A stretch of DNA of 64,000 nt from Hemicentrotus pulcherrimus (GCA_003118195.1 BEXV01000339.1:83936-147935), one strand, 5' to 3'. Positions 23,963 through 37,889 are shown, numbered from the stretch's first letter. A program made the numbers and translations. Notes: generated by a model from the letters alone, not told the origin.

Positions 23963-25506
23963 AATGATTAAATAGTGTGTCAGCGGCTCATTAACTCTGT
24001 TCCAGCTAATCAAATAAGACATATTATAATTGTGATTTTCTTGACAGTATTTGTAACAGTTGTATAAATGACCGACATGGATCTAAACGATTTCTATCCA
24101 CAGGCTGTCAAAAGAATTTGTTATTCCAATTCAATTCTGCTGTTCCTCAAAAAAAAAGTGTGTATAGCCCATTTGAAACAAAGCATAAACCCTAAGTGGC
24201 CAAGGTAGGGTCCATGAAATAAGTAAGCAGATTTGATATTCTTCTACAGAATGTGTAAAAATTATATTTCCACAAATTGTAACTCTAACAGGTAAATTTC
24301 CTTTTAGATGTGATAAAATAACTTTAAAATCAATAAATTTCAACCATTTCCGTTGCTTTCAGAACTTCATTGCAACAATGAGCTGACAGGACAGGAAATC
24401 AACATTATTCAACTTGACACATATTTTCAGTTTTTCACACTAGAATACATGTTCAATGCCATTTTTAAGCATTACCATTTGATTTTTAATTTCACTTATT
24501 TTTCTATGAGGCAACAAGAACATGATGAATTTCCAAAATTTTCCATGCCAATGATCATGCCTTTATAGGGAGGAAAGTTGTCAAACAATATTTTGAAATA
24601 TGATATAATCTGCCGCATCATCTAGTCAATGCCATAACACACAAGTCATAATGTTGTCATTCCATAGACAAAAATAGAACCTCCAATCTAAATAGAATAC
24701 CAGGAGAAACTAAATAATGAAGTTTGACTTGGGTATAAGAGTTAGGAGTGGTGGTACAAAGTGTGCATACATGTGCTTACTTCACTACAAATGAAACTGC
24801 TGAACTCAATTTTGATAAGTATTAAAGCACTACAGTACGTCATACTGTATGATACCACCAGGGACTTGGGATTATCAAACCAAACTCTATGATCAGGTTC
24901 AATTATCCATTGATACTATATGATATCATCTTGTCTAGTAGGTAACTATCATCCCTTCACTGTAGTGTTTGAAATGATAAAACAACATGATGTAAAAGAT
25001 TATAGATTAAGGATAGAGTAGTAAAAACAATAGTTGCTTAGCAACTGCAGAACAACAAATTAAGAATTGAGGTCAGAAAAATGGATGGACACAGAGAGAA
25101 GGGGTGTGAAAATAGAGATGAATGAGTTAGAAAGAAGTAAATTAAAGGAGAGAGTTGAGATTACATTCAGGAATGTGACTACATTCCACCTGTTCTCACC
25201 TGCTTTGCACCCCACTAAGATTGAAAAAAAGAGATGCACCAACGAAACTCAGGAGGATAAAAGTCATACACTAACAAAGAATGAAATAATGAAGTAGAGA
25301 AGGACTAGACCTAAAGGTTAAGACAATGTGTAGCTGTATTAAAACAACTTTTGCTTATATTTCCTTTCAGCAACCAGTAAAACTGAAAAAAAATATAATA
25401 AAAGATGAACTACATGGATCTATCTTTGAAATTCAAAGAAAGCGAACATAAAATAAGATTCATACATAAGAAAAGCAAATGAATGATAAATGTCAGCAAA
25501 AAAGTA

Positions 25507-25569
25507 AGAAAGCGAGGAAGAGTGAAAGAGAGAGGGAGAGAGAGAGAAATAAGAGAGATGGAGAGAGAA

Positions 25570-25614
<45 letters not shown>

Positions 25615-25825
25615 NACAAATGTACACGAAAATGTATGTGCACATGGACTGTGCATTCAGGCTACCTGCTACACATACAAACTTGTATGCATGAGGAGAG
25701 AGAGGGAGAAAGAGAAAGAGAGAGAGAGAGAGAGTGAGATGGAGAGAGAGAGGGAGAGGGGAGAGAGACAGACATAGACATAGAGAGACAGACAGCAACA
25801 CAGACAAAGAGAGAGAGAGAGAAAG
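25507..25825. repeat. Compound GA / GT low-complexity region
   Basis: GA-rich sequence surrounds a (GT)n run at about 25571-25602 and continues at 25690-25825. One ambiguous base is at 25615. Confidence 0.9.
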
Positions 25826-27673
25826 ATAACAAAAACTATGAAAGGTCCTCATCCCCATCGTACAAAACATATGTCAAGTACTCCATTCAACGTGAGCTGT
25901 TATGAATTTATTTTACATATTGCAACTTTATATGATTATTTCTTTTTGGTAAATTGATCTCTGTAAACTTTAATTAGTGAAAAAATAAATTCTGAATGGA
26001 CAATGAATACTTAATTTCATTTTCAATTCAATTTCAATTTGAAAGATAGAAAAGTGAGAGCATTGAAGAAATTGACATTTTCTGGACAAATGTGAGAGTA
26101 TAAGACAGGAGATAGGAAGGGAAAGGGAGGAGAGATGAGCTAGGGACCAGGGAAGAAAGAGAGGAAATGATGTATTTATATTAAGAGACTGATATAGAGA
26201 GCGAGACATCAAGATAGAGGGAAGAGAGAGAGAGAGAGGGGGGGGGGCTGAAAAGTCACTTTCATGCCCAGTGAAATGCCTTGAAAGGGAACAGAGAATA
26301 ACAAGAAATAGAGCTATATTGAGGCCACAATGTTGATTGATGTATTGATATTTCTACAGACTTGGCTTGTAAAGAGACAGGAAGATAACTCATCTAACCT
26401 TTCTATCTTCATCTTATCTAACTTCTAGTTCAACTGAAAAAGATTCCTCTTCACCGTCTAGGCCTATTTCTAATTGTAACATATTTCAAACATTATACCA
26501 TTCCAACCTACATTAGTGTCAGTAAGTAGTAAATATATTTCATTTGTCTAAAATATGATTTCTCTAATAGGAAATTTTGCTAGAGCTCAAATTTGTTTTC
26601 CTATATGTGTGTATTTGTTACATGTACAAGCTCACCTGGTACGATACCTTATCAAGAAAATGGCTGAGCCCATGTCATGCTAATATGCATTACATTATGA
26701 AAAGAATATCTTCACTTATATATCTCTTGTAAACATTTGTGAAGAATATTGCATATCAAGAGGCAGGAATAGATCTTATCTTTCAACATACCTACACTTA
26801 TTCTTTGGGGTGACAAGTTTGGTATTTATACAGCAAAACAAAAGAAATAGGGTAGTTCCTAGCTCTATATTTTCATCTTAGAAATTCGGATCTATGAAAT
26901 ACATGTATATTCTTTTATAATTATATCTTATTGATACCACCTTTTTACCTTTTTGTGTTTTTGGCGTGTTCCATATGTGGCTCAACTCTCTCTTCTCTAG
27001 GCTACTTTTCCCTCTCTCTCTTTATACTTCATGAATACCTTAATGTATTACGACAGAAACAGATCAATAATATCCCATATTTCTTGTTACAATAAAATAT
27101 TGTAGAAATAGCATACAAACAGGAGACTCTTTCACCCAAGAATGACACATTTTCACTTTATTAAAATTGTCCACAAAATGTGTAAATATTAGCTCTCACT
27201 CCACCACCCCGCCCTTCTCACTCGTTCTCTCTGCCAGCATTATTAATGATAAACACACACCTTCACGTCCACTAGAATGTCTTTGTATTAGAGCTACAAT
27301 GGAGTATGATTCAATGGTACACATATTTGCAATCTAATTAGCATAAATTTGATAACATAAAGCATTTGAGAAGGAAATTTGCAAATTAAAAATAAAAAAA
27401 AAAGAGAATGGACAATGAAAATACTACATGAAGACAATGATATACAAATGTATATGTGGTATGCCAATGAAAAACTTAAAATTGGTATAAGGTCAAAGAA
27501 ATTTAGAATCAAACAAATACCTAGTTATTTATATCTGTATGCACTTAGTATCACCAAGGAGATACTAGGCGAGCTGGAGTAACAGTATTTTTTTCTTACA
27601 CAGCTCCTCCCAGCAGAATGGAATGCCATTTGTTTGTTTTTCTTAAATTCAGATTAAAAATTGTAGAGTACAG

Positions 27674-28570
27674 GTGTCGTAAGGTTTTTTTTTTTTTTTT
27701 TTTTTAAGTAGAGATTTTGTAGTCGAGTGGTTTAAGCACTTGGACTTGAAATGCAAAGGTATAGTGGGTTCCATCCCAACATGGGACTAATGTCTTTTGG
27801 CAAGGTGTTAATCTACCTTTGCAACGCCATACCGAGGAGAGAAATGGTGTCGTAAGGTGTCATAAGTAGAGGTTTTGTAGTCGGATGGTTTAAGCACTTG
27901 GACTTGAAATGCAAAGGTTGTGGGTTCCATCCCAACATGGGACTAATGTCTTATGGCAAGGTGTTCATCGACCTTTGCAACGCCATACCGAGGAGAGAAA
28001 TGGTGTCGTAAGGTGTCGTAAGTAGAGGTTTTGTAGTCGAGTGGTTTAAGCACTTGGACTTGAAATGCAAAGGTTGTGGGTTCCATCCCAACATGGGACT
28101 AATGTCTTATGGCAAGGTGTTCATCTACCTTTGCAACGCCATACCGAGGAGAGAAATGGTGTCGTAAGGTGTCATAAGTAGAGGTTTTGTAGTCGGATGG
28201 TTTAAGCACTTGGACTTGAAATGCAAAGGTTGTGGGTTCCATCCCAACATGGGACTAATGTCTTATGGCAAGGTGTTCATCGACCTTTGCAACGCCATAC
28301 CGAGGAGAGAAATGGTGTCGTAAGGTGTCGTAAGTAGAGGTTTTGTAGTCGAGTGGTTTAAGCACTTGGACTTGAAATGCAAAGGTTGTGGGTTCCATCC
28401 CAACATGGGACTAATGTCTTATGGCAAGGTGTTCATCTACCTTTGCAACGCCATACCGAGGAGAGAAATGGTGTCGTAAGGTGTCGTAAGTAGAGATTTT
28501 GTAGTCGGATGGTTTAAGCACTTGGACTTGAGATGCAAAGGTTGTGGGTTCCATCCCAACATGGGACTAA
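27674..28570 (+). repeat. Tandem array of six tRNA-derived SINE heads, 156-bp unit in 312-bp dimers
   Basis: The string GTAGTCG recurs at 27719, 27877, 28033, 28189, 28345 and 28501: one step of 158 and four of exactly 156 bases. Each unit has a box-A-like TAGTCGAGTGGTTTAAGCAC and a box-B-like GGGTTCCATCCC, as in a serine/leucine-type tRNA. Units alternate: GAGTGG with CATCTACC, then GGATGG with CATCGACC, giving a 312-bp higher-order repeat. The first unit follows a poly-T run (27684-27705). Confidence 0.92.
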
Positions 28571-28745
28571 TGCCTCTCCATATAACCTAGGAGAGAAATT
28601 TGAACCTGGTAGGTTATACTCCCCATGGAGTGGAGATGGTGCAAATCGTCAGTGAATGAATCTGATGATCGGGGTGATGATATCTGTAACGCGCTGAGAG
28701 ACGGTATTTCATATTACGCGCTAAATAAGTCCAGTTTATTATAAT
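28571..28745 (+). mobile_element. SINE body and tail following the array
   Basis: After the sixth head the sequence diverges into CTCCATATAACCTAGGAGAG, then GATGATATCTGTAACGCGCT, GAGACGGTATTTCATATTAC and GCGCTAAATAAGTCCAGTTT, ending in an AT-rich tail. This is the arrangement of a full-length tRNA-derived SINE with a GCGCTAAATAA-type 3' end. The last head plus this body probably represent the original insertion. Confidence 0.75.
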
Positions 28746-30943
28746 TAATTGTGATATCAAGCAATAAAAAACCTTTTAGGATTATAATACAAAGATATTT
28801 TAATAAATAAAACTAGGTTATATTGCATGATTCTGTTGCGCTATATCACTTGGAATCATATTGTCATGAATATTCAAAGTCTCTTATGGTTTCCACGTGT
28901 TTCATATAAAATTGTGAACCCTGCATAATATAAAGAGTCTGCAGTGACTAATTTGCTTTAGAACTGATTATGAATGCATAATGCGACATTCTTCATCAAA
29001 AGATCTGTCCTTTTGTCTCTATTTATACAAGCAAAAATTCATATAACAGGAAAGAAGCGCAGCACGATGCTGAGAGGCAGTCGAATGAGGGTGGAACTCC
29101 TCTCTCTGTGTTAAACCATCCAGATTATCAAGTGTTGTGTCTGTCTGATGGACATGTGTTGAGTGATAACCACTCTCAACAGAAGCTCAAAGTAAACCCT
29201 AACTCAAACAGATGCACAACTATTAAAAGAGAGCGACACTTAGATGATGGTTACAGCTGACTAGTTGAAACCAAGTGCTGGTTAAGTGATTGGTGAGGCG
29301 GCACTAGGTGTGGGGTAACAGACTTATCTTTCATGGGGGTTGGTGAGGCCGGCCCGGAGGGGTGCATGGGGTAGTTAGGGAAAGGAGAGAACAGGAAAAA
29401 GACTACCAGTAATTGATTTTTATAAATGCTTGTAGGGTAGGGATGGGGTAGTTAGAAGAATACACAAATATGGTAAAGACAAGTGGTCTTAATAGAGGTT
29501 GATGTAGTAGGGCCTATGAGGGTAGTCATGAAAGAACAATAATGGAGTAAACATAAATAACAAATAAATAATAGACAACACAATATAAACACAAATTTGG
29601 AATACAGCATAAGCATGGATCTCTGCAACAAGATATGAATTGATCAACAATTTAATACGGGGTCCACACTTTCATATCTTTACCAAGATATTGAGAATAA
29701 ACATAAGACAATTTAATTCTATCTGTAAGATTGGAAATGCAGAAGATTGGAAATGCAGAAGATAGAAATTGGAAACATAGAAAATAGGGATATTTTAATA
29801 TCAAAGAATCACTCTCACTCTTAGCTTTTTAGTATTGTACTACCAAAAAAGGAAAGAAAACCTAAATTTGCTGTTTTCCATCTTTTTGAGTAACTTTATA
29901 TGGCTATGAAGTCTAAGTAAGCGTTGGGCTAAGTATAATTGTTTTAAAATATCACTATAACAGGACAGAAGCTGTTGTCAATGAGAAAAGAAGAGAAGAT
30001 ATGAAAGGGTGTGCATTTGTTTTAGAAACCAATCTTTGGAATGGCAAGCATCAAAACTACTTTCTGTCTTCTTTCCTTGTATTTCTAAACTTCAAGCAAC
30101 TAATTGGTGAAATTATAGAGTGGAAAGTGTCCATGCTGTTTGAATAGTGGAGGAATGTGGAGTTTAGATGTAGGTCACCGTCTCTCTATGTGTCACATAT
30201 AGGTGAAATGTTACAGCTGCAATATCTCAGCCAATGATATCATTACGTTGAAATCAATCAAATAGATTTAAGATAATCATAAATAAATATTTCAAGAAAC
30301 CAGCAATATTAATTATTGGAAAAATCACGTGCTAAAGGGCTCCTTTTCACAGCAAGGATACCTTTTCTCTTTTATCTGCATTTCAAGACAAAGTTTAGAA
30401 ATATTAATCAAAAGAATTGTTTATGTCAGAGAGGGAGCATACACCTCTTTCCATCCAAGATTTTGGCTTTCAAATCTTTCCCTAAAAGAATCTTGACACA
30501 ATTTTGATCTAAATCCCGTCCTTTTCTTGTAATGCTCCATTAAACCAGAACCTCCCTAGGTAGCTATCCTTCATCGGGTCGTTATTCTCGCTTTGTTTTC
30601 TTCTACTTGGTGTTTTAAGCCTGCCCTCGCTTGATCTCACAACAAAAGGGGTGTGTTTATAACCTGGGTTTCTGTTTGGACTACCTGGGAATGGAGCTCG
30701 AAATCGGCGGTATGTTGCACTGAAGGTTCATGGTACAAATTGGTGAGAAACACGGGTCTGATACATTCACAGCAGATCATAAATATGTGAAATAAAAATA
30801 GTAGATTGTAGAACATGAAAATATCATCCTAACCATACACTTTCGTCTTGTTTGCCATCAGGTCTGTTACATCAATTTAGATGATTTCATCAGTCATTCA
30901 GCAAAAGGCAGACGTGGCTTCATATTCAATGTGTATTCAACAA

Positions 30944-31043
30944 TTCGTCCTTGTTTTCACGAAGTGACGGTAGTGAGGAAAATTGTAACGCAAAGTGAAT
31001 GCAATTTTTTTTCACTACCGTCACTTCGTGAAAACAGCGACAA
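30944..31043. mobile_element. Hairpin element, copy 2
   Basis: Arms at 30952-30976 and 31012-31036 are the same perfect 25-base inverted repeat as in the copy at 23864-23962. The loop also matches with a few substitutions. Confidence 0.85.
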
Positions 31044-31379
31044 ATTATTGCATCACATCTCTATACAGTTATTAACACATGGCTTAGTATGTGGTGAGAT
31101 GTGGTGTATCAAAGACATATCTCTCTTTCATAATCACTTTCAAAGCGTTGAATCTGGATTCAAAATGGTATCAATGTTATGAGAAATATGCTGTCTGCAT
31201 TCAAAAAGCCCTGCACTAGTACCTTGCTGCTCAACTCTAAGCTATAAACATATATATAGTTAGAGACAATATTATAACATGGATGGCTGAGGGTAGATTG
31301 TGGGAATGAGGCAGGTCCTGAGTGAAAACCATAGCAAAATATGGATGGAAGATTCATGTGCTCTGGAAGCCTTACATAA

Positions 31380-31540
31380 AGAGAGAGAGAGAGAAATAGA
31401 GGTGGGGGAGGGGGATAACAGAAAGAGAGAAAATGAGAAAGAGGGGGACAGAGAGAGAGAGATGGGCAGAAAGATGGTGGCAGCCAGAGAAAGAGAGAGA
31501 ATGAAAAAAAGAGATGAAGAGAGAGAGGAGATAGAGAAAA
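31380..31540. repeat. GA-rich low-complexity region
   Basis: Interrupted GA repeats; overlapping open frames on both strands are compositional. Confidence 0.85.
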
Positions 31541-33693
31541 ACTGAGATATTGAGTACAACACAAACAGTTGCATGAGGAAAAGTATGAAAGTGGAAAAGT
31601 GACATCATACCAAAGTAAAGAAATAAAAGTAAAGAGAGAGAAAGAGAGAGATTTCTGTTTGAATCGACAAATATGATCTTGATATATACTGTTCATCCCT
31701 TCCTCTTCATCAAAGCAATTTCTGTTTCTCTTTTCATTCAATCCTCTCTCCTCTTCAAATAAAGCTTTAAGGGGGGAAAAAAGTCATCCTCATCAAGTTG
31801 CTAGCTTTTGGTATTACTGTACAGACTGAGTTTCATCCTAGTTTCTTATACTGTTTCATGCCCTGTAACTATACAACATGATACTCAATATTCGGTATCC
31901 ACACACTGCATCCCCAACAACGTATCTTTCACATTAAGGAAATTGCACCCCTACCATTTTCATTTCCCTTTCCGCATTTGTTCTTTCCAATGAGAATACT
32001 TGAAACACACACCCACAAATCTATGTATGTCATTTATTTCACTTTAACATCAAACTACTGATCAACTGTAATGACTGGAGTGATATCTTTCTGCGACTGC
32101 CTTATTTGCTGTAGTAGACTTGAACAAACCACCCCCCCCCCTTTTTTTTGGTTGAAATATGCCGTTTTGTGGCATATTTTCATTAAGGAAAGATGTTTTC
32201 ACCTTAAGCAAAGAGAGAGCGAGAGAGAATATCAAGGAAAGAGAGTGGATATCCAACCCTCGTTTCTTCAGGGTCTCAGTCATAGGGTGTCAGTTAATAC
32301 CAAGGCCTTCCTTTAATACTGGCTAAAATCACAAAACACAAAGTCATTCTTTCATCGTCATTTTTTGTTATGCCCAATGTTTTATTGCTACATACTATAA
32401 AAACAGATTATATTTGTGTTGCCTTTTTGTTATTTTCTGCCCATTCATTTTCTCCTCCAAGTTCAGTGTAGCATGGACTTACAGCACCCCATAGTGCCAT
32501 TCATACTTGAACAGTGTACCAAGTAGTACTGAGTAGGATGCAGCCTAGTTCATACTCGAACCATTAACTGTGCTTTATGGAACCGATTCACACTTTAAAG
32601 CCTAAGTTGGATTGTTGTCCCGTCGTTTCTATGCACCTTACAATGCTTCTATCTGCATTTTATTCATCACATCCTTACAACGTTTGCCAGATCTTTGATT
32701 AAATCAAAATAATAAACTTGTAAAACAAAAGATTTATTATTAACTTCTTTATCATAATACTCTTCAGAAAGGGGTCACTTTGAAAAGTTCAAGTTGCAAA
32801 TTGCTCTGGAGTGTGTCAGGGGAAAAACGTGGTTTACAAGGAACCTCAGCGGAACCGAAATAAGAGCGATTCCGCTATCGTTACGCATGAATGCTCACAG
32901 ATAACACTTTGGGGTGAAGGGCGAGTCAAAATCATTTAAAATGGTCAAACTTATCCCAAAATAAATTGCATTTTATCACCTCATGTGATAAATCAAGCCC
33001 AGTGCATGCCTGACAAAAGTAATAAAAAAACCTGTGCCCATTTAGAGATCATAAAGTCAGGATCAATGACAAGGAAATAGGAACAATTTCTGGTCATGTT
33101 CTGCATGACTGACATAGAGGAAAAAGATGTAGTCGAGGGAGGGTTTGTTGAGTGTTAGGAAGGACTCTATTCCTACACCTTGTCTGATTGTATGCCGGTG
33201 CTAGCTGACTCACTCTACCACCAGCCCCACCAGGCAATCACAAGATATTAAGATATTGGATATATCAAATGATAAGGACAAACAGGAGGAAATCTAAATG
33301 TGTTCATTAAGTCACTTTGGGTTGAAAAGTAGAAAGGGTCAAAAGTTCAATAAAACGGTTTTACTTATAGAACTAAATTTAGGTGTTTAACTGGGTAAAA
33401 CAAAATAGGTAATAAAACTTAGTGATGCATTCAAAGTCATTTTTATTTGATGGTTTCAATAAAGTATTTTGTGTCAGTTTATGATTAAATAAAGTACCTA
33501 TGTATATAAGTCATGGATGGGACTGTAAAAATGCTTTAAATAGGTGCTATAAGTAAACCAACACATTGAAACTTCAGGTTGCCAAGCAAACTGAGTATAA
33601 CTGCTATATATAATACTAAGAATTGTGAATGTAATATTGAATATTGATATAGGTTAAATGTTGCAGATTTGAGTAGAGAGAAAAGGAACTTAC

Positions 33694-33818
33694 TGTCGGT
33701 GCCGTTTGAAGTCACAGAGCAGTTATTACTATCAGGTGAGTTTGCATGCTGGGGAGAGCTCCCATTAGCATTAGATACTTGGCTGTGCGGACTCGACAGC
33801 TGCTGGATTTCGAGAGAC
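33694..33818 (-). CDS. eya: eya coding exon: SLEIQQLSSPH segment
   Basis: The 125-base exon has acceptor TTCTTACAG and donor GTAAGT. It completes one codon, encodes 41 residues beginning SLEIQQLSSPHSQVSNANG and ending NGTD, then leaves one base. This matches the conserved N-terminal segment of vertebrate EYA1/EYA4 (MEMQDL.SPH ... NGT). It is Ser/Asn-rich and predicted disordered. The next exon continues in phase to give NGTD-IKSEP, as vertebrate EYAs have NGT followed by VKTEP. The exon contains no in-frame ATG, so translation must start upstream. Confidence 0.9.
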
Positions 33819-36800
33819 CTGTAAGAACAAAAACAAACCCCCAAAATTGTAAAAACTTGTATTAAATGCTAAATCAATAATTAACCAACATACAACATTT
33901 TGAAACAAGATGGTTCCTTGAAAATTAGAGTAAGAAATAAATTAGTATTTGATATTTTCAAGATCATTCAGCATGCAAATAACAAATATTTTAAAAAAGG
34001 AAGTGTAAAACAATAAAGATAAAACATAAAGATATTTTATTAAACCTTATGTCCTGTATAACAAGGAAATAGATTTGTACAGTATATTCTTTCATGTCAC
34101 ACAATACATTTGAAGTATAGGAAACATTGAATTCAAATGATATTATTTTTCTATCTTTGTTTTTCTTGTTGTTACGGACACTTGGACAGAGCCTTGTAAT
34201 ACCGAAGACACAAGTGAAATAGAAATGGGGAATACCTTATAATAATGATCCATTAGTAAAGCAGCCTTAACCTAGTTGGAAGTAGTCCTGCTGTTTGTAC
34301 CATTATAGCACGACCTACATCTCATACCACATGGTGCGCCCCACATATCCCCATGTATCCCATCAAAATAAAAACTAGATTTTTGTTCCGATTTAACAGA
34401 GTATGACCAAAAGAAAAATACATAAAGATAACAGCAGGGATTACATTAGTGTTCTAATTCTGTTAGCAAGTCTTTCAGTTTGATGATGCTCTCTTTCGAT
34501 AATTGCTTGTCAAAGCAAGAACTCAAGAACAGAAAGCACATTAATATGGGCATGAATATTGTGAGAGACTAAACTTAAACTGAATAACTCCTTAAATGGT
34601 TAAAGGCCATGTGAAGACACAAATATATCCGTCTATGACATCCGTTGTAAATCTGGAGAGATAGATTTGCTCATGATTCCTGATTAGTTTGAGTCACTTT
34701 TGTTTCAGAGGTATAATGGTTTACATACAATGTGTGAAAACAAGGATTTATTAAATTTAAGTTCAGTCTCTTAACCATCACCTTTATCTTAGTTGTGAGA
34801 TGATAAAACCTTTAGTTCTCAACTGTCTATATCTTCACTTGTTCTATTCCAATGTGTTAAATATCCACTAATTGTACTCATGAAGTTGGTCTGGTATCTA
34901 TACAGTGATGAATACATCTGAAAGTAACCATCTATTAATAACCAGAACAATATTTGTTTAGTGAAGAAGAAGTACTGTAGCCTTTAAAGCAAATAATATC
35001 CTGACCACACTCCCTTAAAGCCTCTTATCATAAAATCAAATATTGATATACTTTCAACTTCAATTGCACTTTTCTCATTCATTACCAAACCTTTATCTGT
35101 TCTTGTCATCTTAATTTGGGTTTTCTTAATACCACTGTTATTACTTGGAAAAATATTACCATGACAACAAGATATCTATGACAAACACTGAAAGGAAATC
35201 TCTTAAGACTGTAACAACCATATATTAATCCAATCAAAAAAAAAGATTCCAAGACTACTGCAAGTAATTTCAATACATGGTAGATTACAAATATATATAA
35301 TTAGGCCTACATTGTTCTTACTTTTAAATGACTATATTTAATTAAAGAGTTGCTGTCTGAGCAATATGATCATTTGAGTGAGGATAATGTAGAGCATAAT
35401 AGACGTTAAACTTTCTCAAAAGCTCTTATACAAGAATTGCACTTCATATATTATGTAAGCTATACTTTCAGACTCTCCATTGAGTCTTTTGTAAAGACGG
35501 TATGCAAGTTGTGTATCTCTCTGGGTGAAGAGCAGAGAACAATGATTTACTGTGTTATATCTACACATTAAATGGAAGGTCTAACCCCATCAACGTGATT
35601 TAAGCTAGACAGCTCTACTAAACCTGAAAGAATCATCTCTAAATATGATTTACTTTCCTTCAAATTACTTTACATACATGGGAGGACAATTACAGAGTTC
35701 AAAATATAATTGGCATGGCACTTTGCCAAATAGCACATTCAATAATTTTTTTATTAGGTACAAAATATAAAAAGTTTCAATTTTGATTGGTAGCATAAAT
35801 TCTGTAAGATTGTAGATGACAGTTATTGTTGTCATTTTGAACTTGAAATAATAAGTCTCTCTATTCTTCTTCTATTTCTCCCTGAAATATATCTTATGCC
35901 TTGCAGTATAACATTTGATTCAATTTTATAATTTATCCAAAATTCTAGTAATGCTTGGACAATCTTCTGTTTCCTTTTTAACATAATGATATCAAAATGT
36001 CTTATGTTGAATCTTTATTAAAAAAACTGGATTGCCAAAAAACTTCAATTGATTGCTACGCTTAATTTTGATTATATTTCCCTGTAGGACAACATATAAC
36101 AAATAATGCTTGTTAAATATGGCCTATGTCATGACTGAGTCACTGAAATCTTTCTATGCAATTTCTATTCTCCTAATTCTTGTTTACCAACCCAATATTG
36201 TCTTTCATCATACCATTCCAACTTTCTTGGTAATAATTTGAAGTTGAGTCATTCCATCGTTCACTCATTCCTCCCATTCAGCCTCCTTTCATCCAATCCC
36301 ATTCTCTTACTTCCAATGGTGACATTTGACCTCCTTCAGAGTGCAACTTGTGATCAAACTGGGTTAAGCAATTTACAAAAACTTCAGCTCAAAATGCCCC
36401 GCAAAATATGACATTTGGCCCCTGAAATATGTCAATGAATAGGGAGGAGAAATAAAGTATAATTGCTCTTTTTAGATGTCAAATTCTGATTGATTTAATC
36501 AGTCACTGCCATCTCCTTTTCTTTTTATGTGACATGCAAGAGATTGTGAAGTCTTGAGAAGTATATTATACACGGGGTCAGAGGTTAAATGTCCCCATGC
36601 GACTCTTACAAATTGAAGTTGCTTTGAAATGTAAAAGTCATGATTGCAAACAAACTTTAACTTAAAGGATTTATCTTTAAATGATTGAGCTTAATGAAAT
36701 ATCATAAAAGTTATTGCAGGGTACTATGGCAACTTAATGGTGATAAAAATAATTAGGATTGATATTACCTAAAACACATGGAGAACAAGGTTATGATAGC

Positions 36801-37080
36801 ATGACAAAGATAAAAAAAGATATCATAAATCAATTCTCTTTTAATTAAAAAAAAAAAAATGGTTATGGTAAGGGTAGGTATATTAGAATACTCAATCCAA
36901 TATCGAAGGTATAACAAGTTTGCAGATTATAAGCACCATTTTATTTACCGGTATTTAAAAAAAGATCCACTAATTTTCTGTGATTTTTTAAAAATACTTA
37001 TTTAATCCAAATCATATCACAAATTTAAAACGTGATTTAAAATTGCGGGCAATTTTCAATTTGTACTGTCAGACAATTTT

Positions 37081-37451
37081 AAAGGTAAAGACCAGTTATG
37101 GTCATGTGATTGCATTGTGAAAGAAACGTTGTGGAATTGATCAGAAAAGGTTGATCATCTAGCATCTAGCATCTGCAAGGTTCTGGAATCATCAAAATGA
37201 TAAGAAATTTGGCCCATTTTTCGTAAAGTTACAAGCACTATACACAGAAAGATGTATATGGGACTACCCTATATCTCTCACACGACCATGAGAGAAACAA
37301 ATTTACCAAATAGATGAAATAGTAGGCGGTTTCCCAGCAAATTTTTAATCATCATGTATTAGTCAAAACAAACTCTTTAACATGATTGGTAATGAAAGCT
37401 TCCATTTCATTTTTTGAAATTGGGGCGTTTCCAATACTGGTCTTTACCTTT
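37081..37451. mobile_element. TTAA-flanked TIR element (piggyBac-like MITE)
   Basis: AAAGGTAAAGACCAGT (37081-37096) is perfectly inverted at 37436-37451. Both ends abut TTAA (TTTTAAAGG on the left, CCTTTAAAGG on the right), the target duplication typical of piggyBac-type elements. The element is about 370 bases with no coding capacity. A truncated relative lies at 11955-12166. Confidence 0.75.
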
Positions 37452-37865
37452 AAAGGAAGACAACATTCTTACAGGGTGTTATACTTATAGATGAAAACAA
37501 ATCCTCATTGCACCACTATGTCATTACTGCCATTAAAACATTACAATAAGTGGTATAATTTGACAGTATATTTAATCAATATTAACATACATGCTGTACT
37601 CTTTCAATCACTTTACTAGTGCTTCATCCATGACATATTCATAATCTTGTGTGAATCATCCATAGGCCTACCAAAACATTATCAGTGACAGATGAATCCT
37701 ACGAGATGTATACATTCCAAAGCAAATGTATTTGTGCTTGTGTTCTACTCTTTTATGCAAAAGTCAGAAAATTAAGGAAGGGATTTGAGGAAATCTATTT
37801 TTGACTCTTCTCAGTTTTACGAACAATGTGCATTACCTTTAATTGTCTCTGTCTTGATTTCTCTC

Positions 37866-37889
37866 TATCTCTTTGTCTCTCTCTCTCTC

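Larger units (their letters stand above)
21964..33693 (-). other. Largest resolved eya intron, 11.7 kb, repeat-rich
   Basis: Contains an ACT microsatellite, two copies of a hairpin element (23864-23962, 30944-31043), GA/GT low-complexity blocks at 25.5-25.8 and 31.4-31.5 kb, and the SINE-head tandem array at 27.7-28.75 kb. Flanking exons join in phase, so no coding exon is required here. The C run at about 32132-32141 followed by T is simple sequence. Confidence 0.8.

Noticed and set aside
25493..25870. 125-codon minus-strand frame
   Set aside because: Low-complexity reading of GA/GT microsatellites with an ambiguous base inside.
27719..28570. Regularly spaced repeats suggestive of a CRISPR array or tRNA gene cluster
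   Set aside because: There are no unique spacers, since whole 156-base units repeat, and the tRNA-like parts are SINE heads without a proper acceptor stem.
31160..31741. 193-codon minus-strand frame, the longest in the window
   Set aside because: Mostly Ser/Leu/Phe from GA-rich sequence read in reverse; no domain, and it sits in an intron.
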